Positions 1-12,235 of a stretch of 64,000 nucleotides of DNA are shown piece after piece. This DNA comes from Prostheceraeus crozeri (Eukaryota > Platyhelminthes > Polycladida > Euryleptidae), in NCBI GenBank assembly GCA_907163375.1, contig CAJQUW010007551.1, positions 1-64,000 of the forward strand. The letters run 5' to 3'. The stretch's first letter is position 1; every line of letters begins with the position of its first letter. A model generated the notes under the pieces. It made no database searches. It was not told the origin of the DNA and worked only from the letters and a program-made list of their open reading frames with translations. The translations under genes and the position numbers were made by a program.

Positions 1-154
1 CTCCGATTGGTGCTCTTACCTCCAATGCGCCGACTCGCTCCGTGCTCTGATGCTGGGCTTCTCTGATTCCTGTCTTCTTCGCTACCACGATTGCGTGCGT
101 TGCTCCGATAAAAGAGCAGGCATTACTTAAGCAATGTGGTAAAGCTAAATGCTA

Positions 155-410
155 CTATATTATAGCCAGTCCCTGTGGGAACTTTTTCGCCACATGTCGT
201 TTTTTAATTTTACACATGTTTTTGGATAAATGATGACCATTTTCACATGCGGAGATAGTTTTTACACGAGAATGAACCTTTAAAAAATTATCCACAAAAT
301 CGCTACCCGCTACCCTCGCCAATAGATCTTTGATGTTACAAGATGCGTTTCCTTCCCACAGGTAATGATTAACAACATCTTTTATAGTCATTATTTAAAG
401 TGACAACTCT
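155..410 (-). repeat. Direct repeat copy A with a 78-residue open frame
   Basis: This block is repeated, in degenerate form and the same orientation, at about 1068-1280. Shared landmarks include the run reading AATGAACCTTTAAAAAA, the ATCCACAAAATCGCT word and the CAAGATGCGTT word. Copy A has an open minus-strand frame (391 down to 155) with a basic C-terminal part and the pieces DFVDNF and KKRHVAKKF. Copy B has lost that frame but keeps DFVDNF and KKRQVVKK, so the repeat may come from a coding sequence. I do not recognise the family. Confidence 0.5.
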
Positions 411-1067
411 GATCCAAGAGGGAAACAATGCTTGTTGATATTTAATTAGCATCTTGCATCAAGAATTGCAACACATCCGTTCTCTTACCCTGTGAACGAA
501 TCTTTGCAAAAACTGGCGGATTTCAGCTGCAGAATATCATGCTACAGTTCAGTCATATTTGCGGCATATTCGCTGGCGAAGTTCACCGGCGACAATTCGC
601 GCTCTATATGCCACCTTTTACTTTTGACTGTCTCTCTATTTTCTTTAACCCGCCTCTACAGCCGAGGCTCTATTTTCTCCCTCACCTCCTCACCATCCCC
701 CACATCTGGCTAATCTATCTAAGAAGTAAGTGCAGACTATCATTCTTTGATAATGATAAGAATAAAGAGAACCCACTTATATAAATTTTCATAACATCTC
801 TTGACATTCAATAATTTACAACAATGACAAATATTTGAATAATATCATATATTATTTACTGCGACATTAATGGAAGATAAATACTTTTTAGTTTTAGCAT
901 TCGTGAATTAAAAAAGATCCTTTTTTTATCAGATCAGACTGAGCATATAATATATTTTCATGTGAAGGTAATATACGAACATTACTACTTACTTGCTACA
1001 ATATCCACGATTTCGCCGGTTGGCGAAAAATCAGCTCGCATTAGTAAACAAATATCTGCCAACTAAT

Positions 1068-1280
1068 TACAGCAACTTTTTCACCACCTGTCGTTTTTTT
1101 AATGTACTCAGTTTTGGATAGAGGATGACCTGTTCACAGGCGAGATATTTTACTCAGAATGAACCTTTAAAAAAATTATCCACAAAATCGCTCTCGCCAG
1201 ATAAACTGTTGATATTAGCAAGATGCGTTCCCACAGGGTTTTTATGTCTGGTAAAACTTCCCATGACGTTGACAACTCAG
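1068..1280 (-). repeat. Direct repeat copy B (decayed)
   Basis: Second, more diverged copy of the 155-410 block, about 0.9 kb downstream in the same orientation. Small indels separate the copies. The DFVDNF and lysine/arginine-rich segments can still be read on the minus strand, but the frame is broken. Confidence 0.5.
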
Positions 1281-4089
1281 TAAGTTGTACATATTAAAGC
1301 GTCATGGAGTAGTACGAGTATTTGAAAAAATAACTGAAATAAAAAAAACAAAATGTATAACATTAAAAGAATCCCCAATCCCAACAAGCGTTTTTGATAG
1401 ATTAATCAATTAGAGTCAAAGCATGTGCATGTTTTTCAAGTATGTGATGTTATTTTATCAAACTCTATTTAGAGAATAAAAATCTCTCAAAAATTTTTCA
1501 TTCTATCAATGATATAATTGATTATCTGATTTGATGCTGCGTATATCCGTGACGTGTCGGCCTTCATGCATCAGGAGTTCGAATCTCTGTCTCTGTGTTA
1601 CAGAGATTTTGGAAGATGCAAAAACTGACAGACCAGACCTACTGTGACTTTCTCAAATATTTCATGTTAGCTATTTTACTAAACATTATATTATTTTGTA
1701 TTGCTCATCTGCACTAATTCACAGTGTCAATTAAGAGACATATCATAAACTACTAATTTTATTCAAATACCTTAACTGGAACCTTTTAGAGGTAAAGCTA
1801 TCTCGATTCTATGATTTGCTGTGCAATTACCTATAGGCATGCATCAAACCGACGGTATGCAAGCAATAATATTAAATTGCATCTCTTTTATTTATCAATT
1901 CTCCAATTACTTAGATATAGTGCTGCTTCATGTGGTGAGTGACTTTGTCTTCGTAATGCTGGGTTTGTTGTAATAGGTTATTTGGTCTTGGTAATGCTGC
2001 GCCTTCCTAAATTCTTCTTTGGCTTCTCATAACTAAACTCATTAATTTTCTACACGTGTAGCTCTGATTTCATTTCCGCTTCCATTAATTCGATTCCATA
2101 ATACTGCAAGTTGATTCTATAATTCAATTCGTGATTGTCATCTGCTGCAGGGAGTGAAACGCTTCTGTGGATCCGCGGGTTTCCGCGGAATTGGTGATGG
2201 AAATGGTCATTGGTCATTCTCGTATTTCGTGCAAACATGGAATAAAAAATATAGGGGTAAGGCTACCCGAAAATTATTAGCTGTCAATAAAAACATTTTG
2301 TCCGCTTTGCAAGTATATAAGTTCATATAGTGTATAGCCCGCGTCATGTGAGTATGAATTATAAGTCTCAACCGGGCGAAACATCTTCAGACACGATTCC
2401 CATTAAATAACGCATTGCTCCAATGTATGTCCGGGATGGATCCCGTCATCCGCGGTCACACAATGATCAAAACAATATTGGTACAACTGGGCGAGGAACC
2501 TATTAACAGATTTCTCACATTTGAAGAAAAGATGGGCTTGCCCTGATTAGAAGCTACATATGTACAGTATATGTCAATGAACAATACAAACTGCTTCTCG
2601 TCACATGTATCAGAAAATGTTTTCACTGACACGCATGTATACAAACTTCGCTGTCTGTGAATGTGCTTTTAAAGTTTAGAAATTGAAAATCACATTTGAA
2701 TTTTGATTTTTTTCTGTTGAGGAACTTGTGCTTGAGGAAATAGCTTAGCCAAAATTAGATCACAAAAAGTCGATGGATATAGCCTAAGTGGGTATCTGTC
2801 ATTTCCGCAGATTTTGAAGCCAAGCGCTCTACTCCCCGCAGCTGGGGTGAGGCCTGCTGCGGGCAGCGGGCATTCGCCTGCGGACGAGGGTAAGGGCACG
2901 GTCATGTACAGTACAATAATGGCTTAATCTGCGAATTCATACCTGGTCAGTGGATTTGCATATAGGGATTCATGGCAGCATGTATGACGTAGGCCTTATG
3001 AAGGTTATAAGCTTATTACATAATTGAATCTAGTCACGATCGAATTCAGTCATAGTTGTGGACGATGATATAGGCCTATGTTCCTCGTAGGCATATTCAC
3101 ACAAAAGGAAAGTTTTTTAGGCTAAATAGCATAAGCAGCTACATTAGACAATGACAATTCTAATGAATTTTGATATTCTCTAGTTTGATTGGGTTTGATA
3201 CAAAGTGGTGTAATGTTTGACGTCAATTTAAGTTTCGAATTGTCATTGCGGGACAATGACGACAACGAATTTCCCGATAGTGTAGTTTGTATTATTTCGA
3301 GATGTCAGATGTGAGAGCAGATGCTAGAAGCTTGACATACTAAGCTCTGAAGAGTAACTGAACTGCGGGCAGGTTATCATTGATAAACGTAGTAACTAAT
3401 TGGCGTCGTGACAACTGAAAGAGCCTTTGAACCGATTGATACTTCTGACCCTAGCAGCATCGAGGATTAGTTTGAGCGTCTAGAAATGAATTTTTTCTCA
3501 ATTGCCAAGAAAGTAGACAATTCAAGTCTAAAACTGGCCCACACCATTTACGACGATGGGAAAAGGCACATGCAAATTATCAAATGAGCTATACTGTACA
3601 GCCTGCTGACTTCACCATATCTTAATAAGTTAATATACTTGCTTGCTCACTTATGATTAATTATGAAATTCACGCGCGATCATTTTTTGATTTATTAGTC
3701 TGTAAAAATAATAATCTTTGCGTTAGTGATTTCATCTTATTAATGCAGCAACATGCGATATGCAACTTTGAGGCAGAATAGCCAGTACATTTGAGAGACT
3801 GACTTTGCTGGAAAAGCTTTGACTGAGAAATGCTTGACTTATGAATTCGCGAAAACACTTGATGTAGCCCATGTTTTAGTTGATTCAGGCATTAATTAAG
3901 TCACAAAATTCAGAGGCCAGTTGTCGAAGCGTTTGACAGGAAGCGTCCTGGGCATCAAACCAATTCAGGTCAACAACCTATATTTTCTATACAAAAGAAT
4001 TTCACTCTAACTCGGTCGAATTTTCAGACACAGAACACGCATAAGCCCGCTTCAAGAAATCCTAAATATTATAATAATAATATTTTCTA
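1281..4089. other. No gene seen
   Basis: Apart from a possible tRNA-SINE relic near 1545-1625 I see no supported feature. A short GC-rich patch lies at 2815-2895. The open frames here are short and show no family resemblance. Confidence 0.4.
1545..1625 (+). repeat. Possible tRNA-derived SINE relic
   Basis: The stretch GAGTTCGAATCTC resembles a polymerase III B box (GGTTCGANTCC). It is preceded by GTCGGCCTTCATGCA, a run I associate with tRNA-derived SINEs. No clear A box is left, so this would be a 5'-damaged relic. Confidence 0.3.
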
Positions 4090-4668
4090 ACACTCTCGCC
4101 TCACCTCCAGATATGACCTTGAAAATCATGTTCTACGTCACTCCAGTGACCTTCATCAACCAATTTTCGCTCAGATATGATAAATATAGACACTTAGCCT
4201 CTATTTGGTACTAAACTTGTTTGGATTTGAGAGGCCTACTGGCAAAAAATGAAAAAAAACGCTATATTACAAATTTAGGGCCTGACACTATCTGAAGCCG
4301 TCCCCATAAATGAAACTGTACATGGGTCTTCTTGGGCCTCTAACACATCTATACATGTTTAAAAAGTTACAAAATAACCCTAAGAAAAAAATAATTATAA
4401 CTGCAAAATAATAATTTTACGAAAAATTCGTTCGATGAGATGCAGTGGTAATGTATAGAAAATTACTGGTCATTTGCAGAAAAGTGGCATCTTTGAGATT
4501 CGAGATGGGCGTAGTGATCAATTTTTTTGAAAATCAGTTTTCTTAGGTAGTTTTGTACGTATTTTTCGAAAATGTTGTGGAAAAAATTCAAATTGGCCAG
4601 GAAGTAGTGCTCATCAGTAGTTCTGACACACTGGAGAAAATTATTATGATGTAACACCCTCGCCTCAT
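4090..4668 (-). repeat. Left GAGGCGAG motif pair
   Basis: Two copies of the motif on the minus strand, at 4090-4104 (TGAGGCGAGAGTG) and 4652-4668 (TGAGGCGAGGGTG). They face the seven plus-strand copies at 12236-12404. Confidence 0.65.
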
Positions 4669-5394
4669 TCATGATTCATCTGAGTTTTTACTTTACTTGC
4701 TCCCTACCATGAGTCTACTTGGCTAATAATAATTTCCCTAACTATTTTTTAATATTTTAGTCCATAGTTGAAAAGTAACAGACATCTGTAAAAAAAACTG
4801 TTCATGATAGAACAAAATTAGTTCTCGTTGACATTCTACTTCTTCATTTCAGCGACTACTTGCAGATCTTTTTACATCACTTTATATACTTCCCGAAGTG
4901 AATCATACTGCGTCTTTCACAACGCTCATCAGTCATCAGTATTAACGTCGTTGCTGCAGATTGGTTTGAAGAAATTTAGACCATGTTAATGCATCAAGTG
5001 CGACCACCGGTATTTACTCGTAATAAGATGCAGAGAACTTGAAAATGTACCTTGCTGTACTTCAGAAGATTGCAAATTATACTCGGAACTTTTCTAATCA
5101 GCACTCAATTGCAGGAAAACCAATTTAGAGTGGTCATATCTTTAAAATTGATTTGACCTTGAATTACCTTTTCTGTGACATTTATTTAACTATATGAACT
5201 CTTTCTGTTTTACAAATGTTTCTTAGATCAGCTGATTGTTAAAGCTAACTAAACTATGAGAAACTAGAATATCTAGCCAATGTCCTGTAATTACAGTAAA
5301 AATAATACCTACTAGGTTCTACAAATTAAATTTTACAGACGCAACAACTTTTAGTCGGATTATTTAATTAACCCTTTCCAGGCCACATAGCCGC

Positions 5395-5410
5395 GACGCG
5401 TATACGCGTC
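5395..5410. repeat. 16-bp perfect palindrome near the piggyBac left end
   Basis: GACGCGTATACGCGTC is a perfect palindrome 23 bp inside the left terminus. Subterminal inverted repeats are usual in piggyBac-type ends, so it may be part of the transposase-binding region. Confidence 0.6.
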
Positions 5411-5517
5411 TTTCGTTTCTATTCAAATGTGTTCGAGTCTTCCATCAACTGGAAGATATCCATACGTCTTGAAGATCTGCCTGGCTGTCAGACAGGCTTA
5501 TTAAAGTTCTTCTGATC

Positions 5518-5540
5518 GACTGTTGCAGACACACACACGC
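5518..5540. repeat. Short (CA)n(CG)n microsatellite
   Basis: A run of CA dinucleotides passes into CG dinucleotides. No function is implied. Confidence 0.7.
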
Positions 5541-7282
5541 GCGCGCATATAACCTGCAGCATCGCTACGGCAATGTTTCGCTGCTTGTTCATAACAATAG
5601 AACTGATCAAACTTTAGTGCTTCGATCACGTGTAACTGTGTTCTCATTGGAGGACAAAGAACTTGTGTGATCAAAATGCGTTGCGATGTCACTTTCAGGT
5701 CATTATTATCATCGAATTCACATCAAGCGACCGTCAGTTCTTCGCTCTTTCCTATGAGAATCCGTCCGAGACGAATTCGAGCACCGGCACTTCGATATAG
5801 ATTCGACGCTGACATGTCATCTGATGTTGATTGTGGCATGCATGTACAAAATATCTCCCAACATGACAGTCACAGTGACATATATAAGCACTTCGAGTGA
5901 CGAAACAAGTGATGCAGATGAACCAAAGTGTTTATGTTTAGTGTGCAATCAACTCATTGCTCTAATGTATTTTTTGGCGACATGTCCGCCATCTTTTTTC
6001 GCCAAGATGATTTTCAGAAATTCATATTTACCAATTTCAAAAAGTTACTGTGGCTAAAATTTTTTGGCAACAACTCAATTTTCCAATTGATTCCTACATG
6101 AAATTCATCAAGCTCCTCATATTTCATGCCAATTTTGCTGATGGACATGTCATTTCTGAATGGTGTGGCTTTACAGATGAAACAGTGGAGAAATTGCTTC
6201 ATTTTGCGCTTGGATATTGTTTATCTACATATTTAAAATGCATCTAATACAAATATTTCCTGGAATGAGAAGAAAGGAATCCTTGCTTGCTTTTCTAGTA
6301 ACTTTTTTGCCTATGATGCATATGCTGCGTTTCACATCACAGTGAAGGTCAACTCTGCGTGGTTGAAGCACGTGACCCTTGTGTGTGTCCTAAAACAACA
6401 CAGCATGCCCTTATTTGAGCGATGTCTTAAGTCACTGTGCCCAGAGTAACTAGAGTAACCAGAGTAACCAGCTTTTGGAAATTCCACCGTCATCATGAGA
6501 ATTGAACGAGATGCTCCCACACAAATAACTCGACGTTTACACTTGTGACGTCATACTGAATCGTTGTCTGACTGTTGTTATTAAAGAGTAAAGCCGACAG
6601 CGACAGACATTTGACAGTGACTCAGTGAGAACTGTGTGAACGACAGGCTGAATGGCGCATGGTGTTACAAATTTTGATGTGGAAGAATCATTCTGACCGC
6701 GGTAAAATGGCGTCTGGTAATTGTTGTTAATGATAGTAGTATTATTCAACTTAAATTGTCAAATTTGCGCAACACCTGTGAAAGGTCACTATATATTATA
6801 ACAGTTGATGTCTCATGAACACGGTTCTACATCTCAGTTTAGCAAGAGTATAACTTTTTTAGTGCCAACTCATTGTATGTAGCAAACTGCATAGTCCCAC
6901 TAAACCTCATTATGACAAGGTTCATTGTTTGACGTACATCCCATTCATCTAGTGGTTGAACTAGTATAAAAAATTATGACACATTAAACTGATCAGTAAG
7001 TCGGTCAAATTTTCGGCATATAGTAAACTAAAAGCAGCCACCATAAATGCAGACAGTGCGTTTAATTTTCACCACGTGAACTATACATGAGCAACTAAAT
7101 AAATTTCGCAAAAATGATCCGGTTCAAACCCATTTTACCACATGAATGTCAAATATAATAGCTTCTTCCAAGTTGCGAACGTTGAATAATGAAGCGTCTT
7201 TCTTTTAAGAACAGTTTCAGTAGGCCTATTTAAGAAAGAAAGGAATGCCAGCTGACGAAAGGTGGTGCATTATGTGAGTTTG

Positions 7283-7801
7283 GGCACTCCTGTACTTTAC
7301 TGGTCCCAAAATACCCCCTCCTGTACTTTACTGGTCCCTAAATATCACCTCCTGTACTTTACTGGTCCCAAATTAAAAACAAATATCTATCCAATTAAAA
7401 GCATTATTTGCTTCAAAAACATTAACAAACTATATGCCATTCAGCAAGATGTCCAAGAATATTGTTGAAGGCATCTGCATGACTGTTAGCATACCATTGT
7501 CAACAGATGAATTCATCAAGGTGACTTGCTAGCTTATTCTCATGTTGTTCGACGTCAAGTTTCACGTCAAATTCCTTCTCAACACACTAAATACAGAGAT
7601 AGCCAATCCCTTAAAACAATGCGTGGGAGTTCAAAGATCACCAGCCATAGTTTCATTCGCACGATTTGACACATAGCAACACGTCAGCGTTCGTGCTAAA
7701 TTGGACCAGCAAAGTAAAGGAGGGGATATTTAGGGACCAGTAAAGTACAGGAGGTCGTTTCTCGCATTCCCATACAGGGACCAGTAAAGTACAGGAGTGC
7801 C
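7283..7801. mobile_element. 519-bp MITE with 8-bp duplication and three internal boxes per end
   Basis: The ends form a 25-bp perfect inverted repeat starting GGCACTCCTGTACTTTACTG. TGAGTTTG is directly repeated on both sides (7275-7282 and 7802-7809). The 8-bp duplication allows hAT, Merlin or P-type; a GG start recalls Merlin. The core CTCCTGTACTTTACTGGTCC recurs three times on the left (7287, 7318, 7349), and its inverse three times on the right (about 7703, 7733, 7777). There is no coding capacity. Confidence 0.75.
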
Positions 7802-8069
7802 TGAGTTTGTACTTTCATTTTAAGAAAATAAGCGGTTCTGCAGCCTAATTCAATCAGCTAATTAAATTGATTTTGTATTACCAACTAATGACCTGATTTG
7901 ATGATGACTGATCAGACACTAAATGACATATTATTCGCACGCAATGATGCGTGTAAATAACCGGATAACTGAGGCCCAGTTATTCCCCCGTGAAAGTGTG
8001 TACCAACAGCCGAAACTATGCAGTGAGGTTATTTAGACGACACAATTCGTCGAAATACGAATTATTAGT

Positions 8070-8464
8070 CGAGGAACTATTGTGTTAATTGCTCAATATA
8101 TTCAAATGCAATTAATATAAAGTATCTGCAGCTTAAGGCAGGAGCATCATTCATCATCTGAATGTTTCGTGTTGCTTTCCATTTCTTTTGTTGTGAATAT
8201 AGCTTTATTTTTCAGCGATTTGCCGGAAGCCGAGGAACTATTGTGTTAATTGCTCAATATATTCAAATGCAATTAATGCAAAGTATCTGCAGCTTAAGGC
8301 AGGAGCATCATTCATCATCTGTTGTTTTCCATTTCTTTTGTTGTGAATATAGCTTTATTTTTCAGCGATTTGCCGGAAGCCGAGGAACTATTGTGTTAAT
8401 TGCTCAATATATTCAAATGCAATTAATACAAAGTATCTGCAGCTTAAGGCAGGATCATCACTCA
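8070..8464 (+). repeat. Tandem repeat, about 2.6 copies of a 150-161-bp unit
   Basis: The unit begins CGAGGAACTATTGTG at 8070, 8231 and 8381. The first unit is 161 bp and carries an extra 11 bp; the second is 150 bp. Because 150 is a multiple of three, a 101-residue open frame runs through the array with a repeated 50-residue segment, but I take that as a by-product of the repeat and not a gene. Confidence 0.85.
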
Positions 8465-9061
8465 TGATTTTTCCTTATTTGCATCAGACCAGTCACTAAC
8501 TAACAATCAATCATTTAAGTGATATATCGATATTTTAGTGATCATTTTAGTGAATTGAAATCTAAAACTGATCAATGAATGAATTCACAACTGGTTATCA
8601 ATAAGAAGATGAAGTATTTGTAGATTCCAGACAAAGATTACAATATGTTCAGTGGGCAAAAGTTGGCAAATGCATCAATATAGGAAAACAATCATATAAC
8701 GCCCACATCAATGTGTAGATAAATGAGTAGTTTACAGTCGTCTATTAAGTACCTTGACAATCAATTAATTTCTATGCCAAATCAACTCTGACATTTTAGC
8801 CATAGAAATGGAACTTCATCTATGTTTTTGTCTTCCAAACGTCTACGGATAACTATGTGATTTTTTCGCTGATTCATAGTTTTTGACATAGCTATTCATT
8901 CCCTTCCATTTAATATTTCAATGCTCTTCTGTTATCAATTGAGATATCAAATAAAACTGCTTATAAGAGCTGGCGAAAAAGTAATATCATAGATGTCCCC
9001 ACAAATCATTCTTTGATTGCATGCTTCACTTATACAGTATACTTACTTTGAGATGAACCTA

Positions 9062-9400
9062 TTACCAACCGGCGTTAGATGGACACAAGTGTTTTCACCT
9101 AATGATGCAGCGCCAACACATGCATTTCAAGTTCAGTCAGATTGGAAGCATAATCTAGCACCATCAACCATTGAAGACTACATCCGAATATTTCTGCCAG
9201 ATCAATTGATAGAAGAAATTAGCGATTGGACAAATAAGCGAGCTAGTATCTTTGCACAAGGAATGACACATCGTCGACTTATGTGGACACTACTACCGAA
9301 GAGATGAAGTTGTTTCATTGGTTTATCTTAGGGAATGGGAATAATCAGGAAGCCTACAGGGAATCCTACTGTGCCACTGAGTATTTGATGAAGACGCCGT
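9062..9400 (+). pseudogene. piggyBac transposase N-terminal fragment
   Basis: Residues such as TIEDYIRIFLPDQLIEEI then DWTNKRA, followed in another frame by TTTEEMKLFHWFILGNG and then YLMKTP, match the start of piggyBac transposases (DDE_Tnp_1_7 family). That region has an aromatic F-x-x-x-F segment, an asparagine near TN and a TxEE-K-F-GxxI-G block. One frameshift near 9280-9290 separates the two parts and a stop follows KTP. The catalytic aspartates, which lie further on, are absent. The fragment sits between the hAT-like insertion and the piggyBac right end. Confidence 0.65.
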
Positions 9401-9943
9401 AAATTTATAAATGACATTTTCACGTCATCATCACGATTTTATAATCAGAATATATGTTTTGTTGACTACATAAATATGCATAAATGTAGTAAAATACTAG
9501 CAATGTAAAGCATGAAAATTCGCCTTTTTTCGGCTGCATAGGTGGAATTATAGTAAAGGTGCGGATGGGGAAGGGTTAAGATGGTTGTGTATAGTGATTT
9601 CACATAAATTATTAATTTGCATCAACCTACTAACCTTCTCATAATTAAGTAAAAAAATTGTAGAATATATTTGGTCTATTTGACACATTAGCGATAGGTC
9701 TATTACTCCTAAACCATGCCGTATCCGCATCATTAGATTAGGAGAAAATGTATATTCTGATAGTGACCTATTAGCATCAAAATTACTCACATTGAAGTCA
9801 TGTGGATAGCAAAAAGGTAGATGCAACACCTTACTTGCACCACGAATTTTCTCACCTAAAATGAGGAATGCACTTCCACATTGTTTGAGATTAACTTGGG
9901 ATCAGTTGAAGCATCTGGTATATTCTGATCAGACTGGTATCGG

Positions 9944-11160
9944 GGCTATTACTAAAAGACACCAAAAGCAAAATTCCAAATTACTAAAAAACACAAAGCC
10001 AGAATAGTCCACTTCCAGACCATTTTAAAGAAAAATAAAGGTGTCCATGGATAAAAGCAGCTCGAAAAACCCCTCAAATCAGGCTATTTCATCGAAAAAT
10101 GAAAGGAAATACTCAAAAACGCTAATTCAAATTTACTGTAAATTTTCGAAAGAACACATTTACACCATTAACCATAACTTTGCCAATTGTTAATATTTAT
10201 CAATAAAACTTCACACACACATTCTCGGATCACTATCTAGGTGGCAGCATAACACCCGAGCCCTAGCTGGTCACAGACAAAGATATCGAATTTTAAAACA
10301 CGTATATTTTCATGTAAATGTCCGAAAATCGGCATTTACACCTATAACCATAACTTTGCCAATTCCTACTACATTTTACTCTTGATATAACGCCACTCGA
10401 TGTAGCGTCAAATTCATTTAACTCCCATCTTTTTACAGTACAAAAATATTTTAGAATTGAATATTCGGTTTAGCGCCAGATGTTATATACCGCCATCCAC
10501 CCATGACATTATAGGGACAAAACGTCTAATTTAGCAGTCGATATAACACCAATCCCAGATCTCAATAGCGTGTTGACGAATTACTTTTCGATAGGTAGAG
10601 TTGTGAAACTTTTGATGATGATTGGAGGCGATGCTAACACCCCAATATTACATCTCACTTCCAACCTTGTGACGCAGGTATAATAAAGGCTTTTAAGATG
10701 TGTCCATTACATCAAATTATACACTGCATATTTATGCTGATAATGAGAACCACATCTCCATCACAGTGGCTGGTGCAATTCGATTCTGTCATTCCAAAAA
10801 AATCATTTAAAATTCCGATATCTTCAGGGTGTGACTAGCTAGGATTCGGGTGTTATGCTGCCACCTAGATAGTGATCCGAGAATGTGTGTGTGAAGTTTG
10901 ATTGATAAATATCAACAATTGGCAAAGTTATGGTTAATGGTATAAATTTGTTCTTTCGAAAATTTACATTAAATTTGAATTAGCGTTTTTGAGTATTTCC
11001 TTTCATTTTTCGATAAAATAGCCTGATTTGAGGGGTTTTTCGAGCTGCTTTTATCCATGGACACCTTTATTTTTCTTTAAAATGGTCTGGAAGTGGACTA
11101 TTCTGGCTTTGTGTTTTTTAGTAATTTGGAATTTTGCTTTAGTGTCTTTCAGTAATAGCC
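9944..11160. mobile_element. Foldback element with about 360-bp inverted arms
   Basis: The sequence from GGCTATTACT at 9944 to about 10302 recurs inverted from about 10806 to 11160, ending AGTAATAGCC. The arms match closely over landmarks such as CTCGGATCACTATCTAGGTG (inner part) and GGTGTCCATGGATAAAAGCA (outer part), with scattered mismatches. A roughly 500-bp AT-rich spacer holds no recognisable gene. TATCG occurs near both edges, but I cannot fix the duplication. Transcription through it would give a long hairpin. Confidence 0.75.
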
Positions 11161-11331
11161 GGCCCTTATATCGCTATTCAAATTTCTAAAATCAAAATTA
11201 AATAAATTTCTTAAGCTTCATCTAAAAGTGGATTAGTCGACCTCTATTTGGGCTAACTCAAACCACTATCCGTATTCAATAGACCATTTTATTGTAAAAT
11301 GGTATTTTGTTAAATCATTTTCTGTTGAAAT

Positions 11332-11487
11332 CTAGAGGACGAAGGTGAAGACGAAATTGAAGAAGATAAAGAAGACGTAGAAAGGAAAGAAGACGAGGAA
11401 AACGATCTTGAGGAAGACACAGGACTAAGAAATAAGAAACGTAGAAGATCCCAAGTGATTGACTTTAGAGCATACCGTATAAACTGA
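11332..11487 (+). CDS. Unidentified acidic open segment with a basic patch
   Basis: An open frame reads a long glutamate/aspartate-rich stretch, then NKKRRRS, then QVIDFRAYRI and a stop. Acidic tract plus nuclear-localisation-like patch is the kind of composition seen in chromatin proteins and in transposase tails. The 5' edge, TTTTCTGTTGAAATCTAG, would serve as a splice acceptor, so it may be a last exon. It lies within the candidate 4090-12404 element, 0.75 kb from its right array, and could belong to that element. I cannot name the family. Confidence 0.3.
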   Translation, partial: LEDEGEDEIEEDKEDVERKEDEENDLEEDTGLRNKKRRRSQVIDFRAYRIN

Positions 11488-12235
11488 AAAAGAATGTAAG
11501 GAGTGAAAATAGATTCAATTGTTTTATGAATGATTTTTTCATTGTAAAGCTGACTTATACGGTAGGCTATATATGTCAGACTGATAATTTTCATGAAATT
11601 TACTGCGTTGTAACTCGGTTGTTGAAGGAGAAATCGAAAGCAGAATAGAAATTTAAACGTGATGTTCTATAACAAAATTATCAAAATTTACGTAAATACA
11701 CGTCTTGTGCGATATTGCACCAATTTATTGGTGCAATGCGAGCAAATGGCTTTTCAATGCGTATGACCGGTTAACGAGCATAAATACCGATGAATAAAGA
11801 ATGTCATTATCATGATTCAGCAAAATTGTGAACTTATTGCTTAAAGGAATTTCTAAATTTGCAATGATTAAAAAGTTTGTTATCAAAGTTTTATAACGTA
11901 TGAGTACTAGAAAGCTGCAGAATCAAGTAAGAACATACAGTCGGTGTCTTGCAGTGTTTTCTCTAAAGATACAATAAATTGAAGCGTTCTAACACAATCG
12001 GGAACTCATTGTTCTTCGGAGTCCGTTCATGAAGGGTTACATTACATAGGTTAGATAGAATTATGTCATTCATTAATTTCATATTGGTGATCCCACTATA
12101 TTAACGCTATGCGTAATTAACTTAATTCTTCGCTGAATTCTTAAGATTTCCGCTTATAAAAAAGCGATTTGAATGCAATCATGGCATAATTTAACTGAGA
12201 TCAGATAAGAAGGATTTTCGATACTAAAAATAGCA

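Larger units (their letters stand above)
5924..9050. mobile_element. hAT-like insertion (3.1 kb, no transposase seen)
   Basis: AGATGAAC occurs directly at both edges (5916-5923 and 9051-9058), an exact 8-bp duplication. The inner ends form a short inverted repeat, CAAAGT at the left and ACTTTG at the right. An 8-bp duplication with CA-starting ends fits the hAT superfamily. The insertion splits the piggyBac element: acidic piggyBac-like sequence ends just before it, and the transposase fragment resumes just after. Inside are a smaller element (7283-7801) and a tandem repeat (8070-8464). I see no hAT transposase domain, so it is non-autonomous. Confidence 0.55.
5372..9575. mobile_element. piggyBac-type element, interrupted and internally deleted
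   Basis: The left end reads TTAA then CCCTTTCC (TTAA at 5368-5371). The right end is the inverse, GGGGAAGGG then TTAA (9576-9579). A TTAA target duplication with CCC-starting termini is the hallmark of piggyBac. A transposase N-terminal fragment lies at 9062-9400, close to the right end. Most of the transposase is missing, and a hAT-like insertion occupies 5924-9050. Without that insertion the element would be about 1.07 kb, a deletion derivative unable to move itself. Confidence 0.6.

Noticed and set aside
2810-2900. GC-rich patch, tested as a tRNA or CpG-island promoter
   Set aside because: It does not fold into a cloverleaf and is under 100 bp; no gene follows.
8162-8467. 101-residue open frame with an internal 50-residue repeat
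   Set aside because: It is produced by the 150-bp tandem repeat; no family resemblance and no reason to think it is translated.
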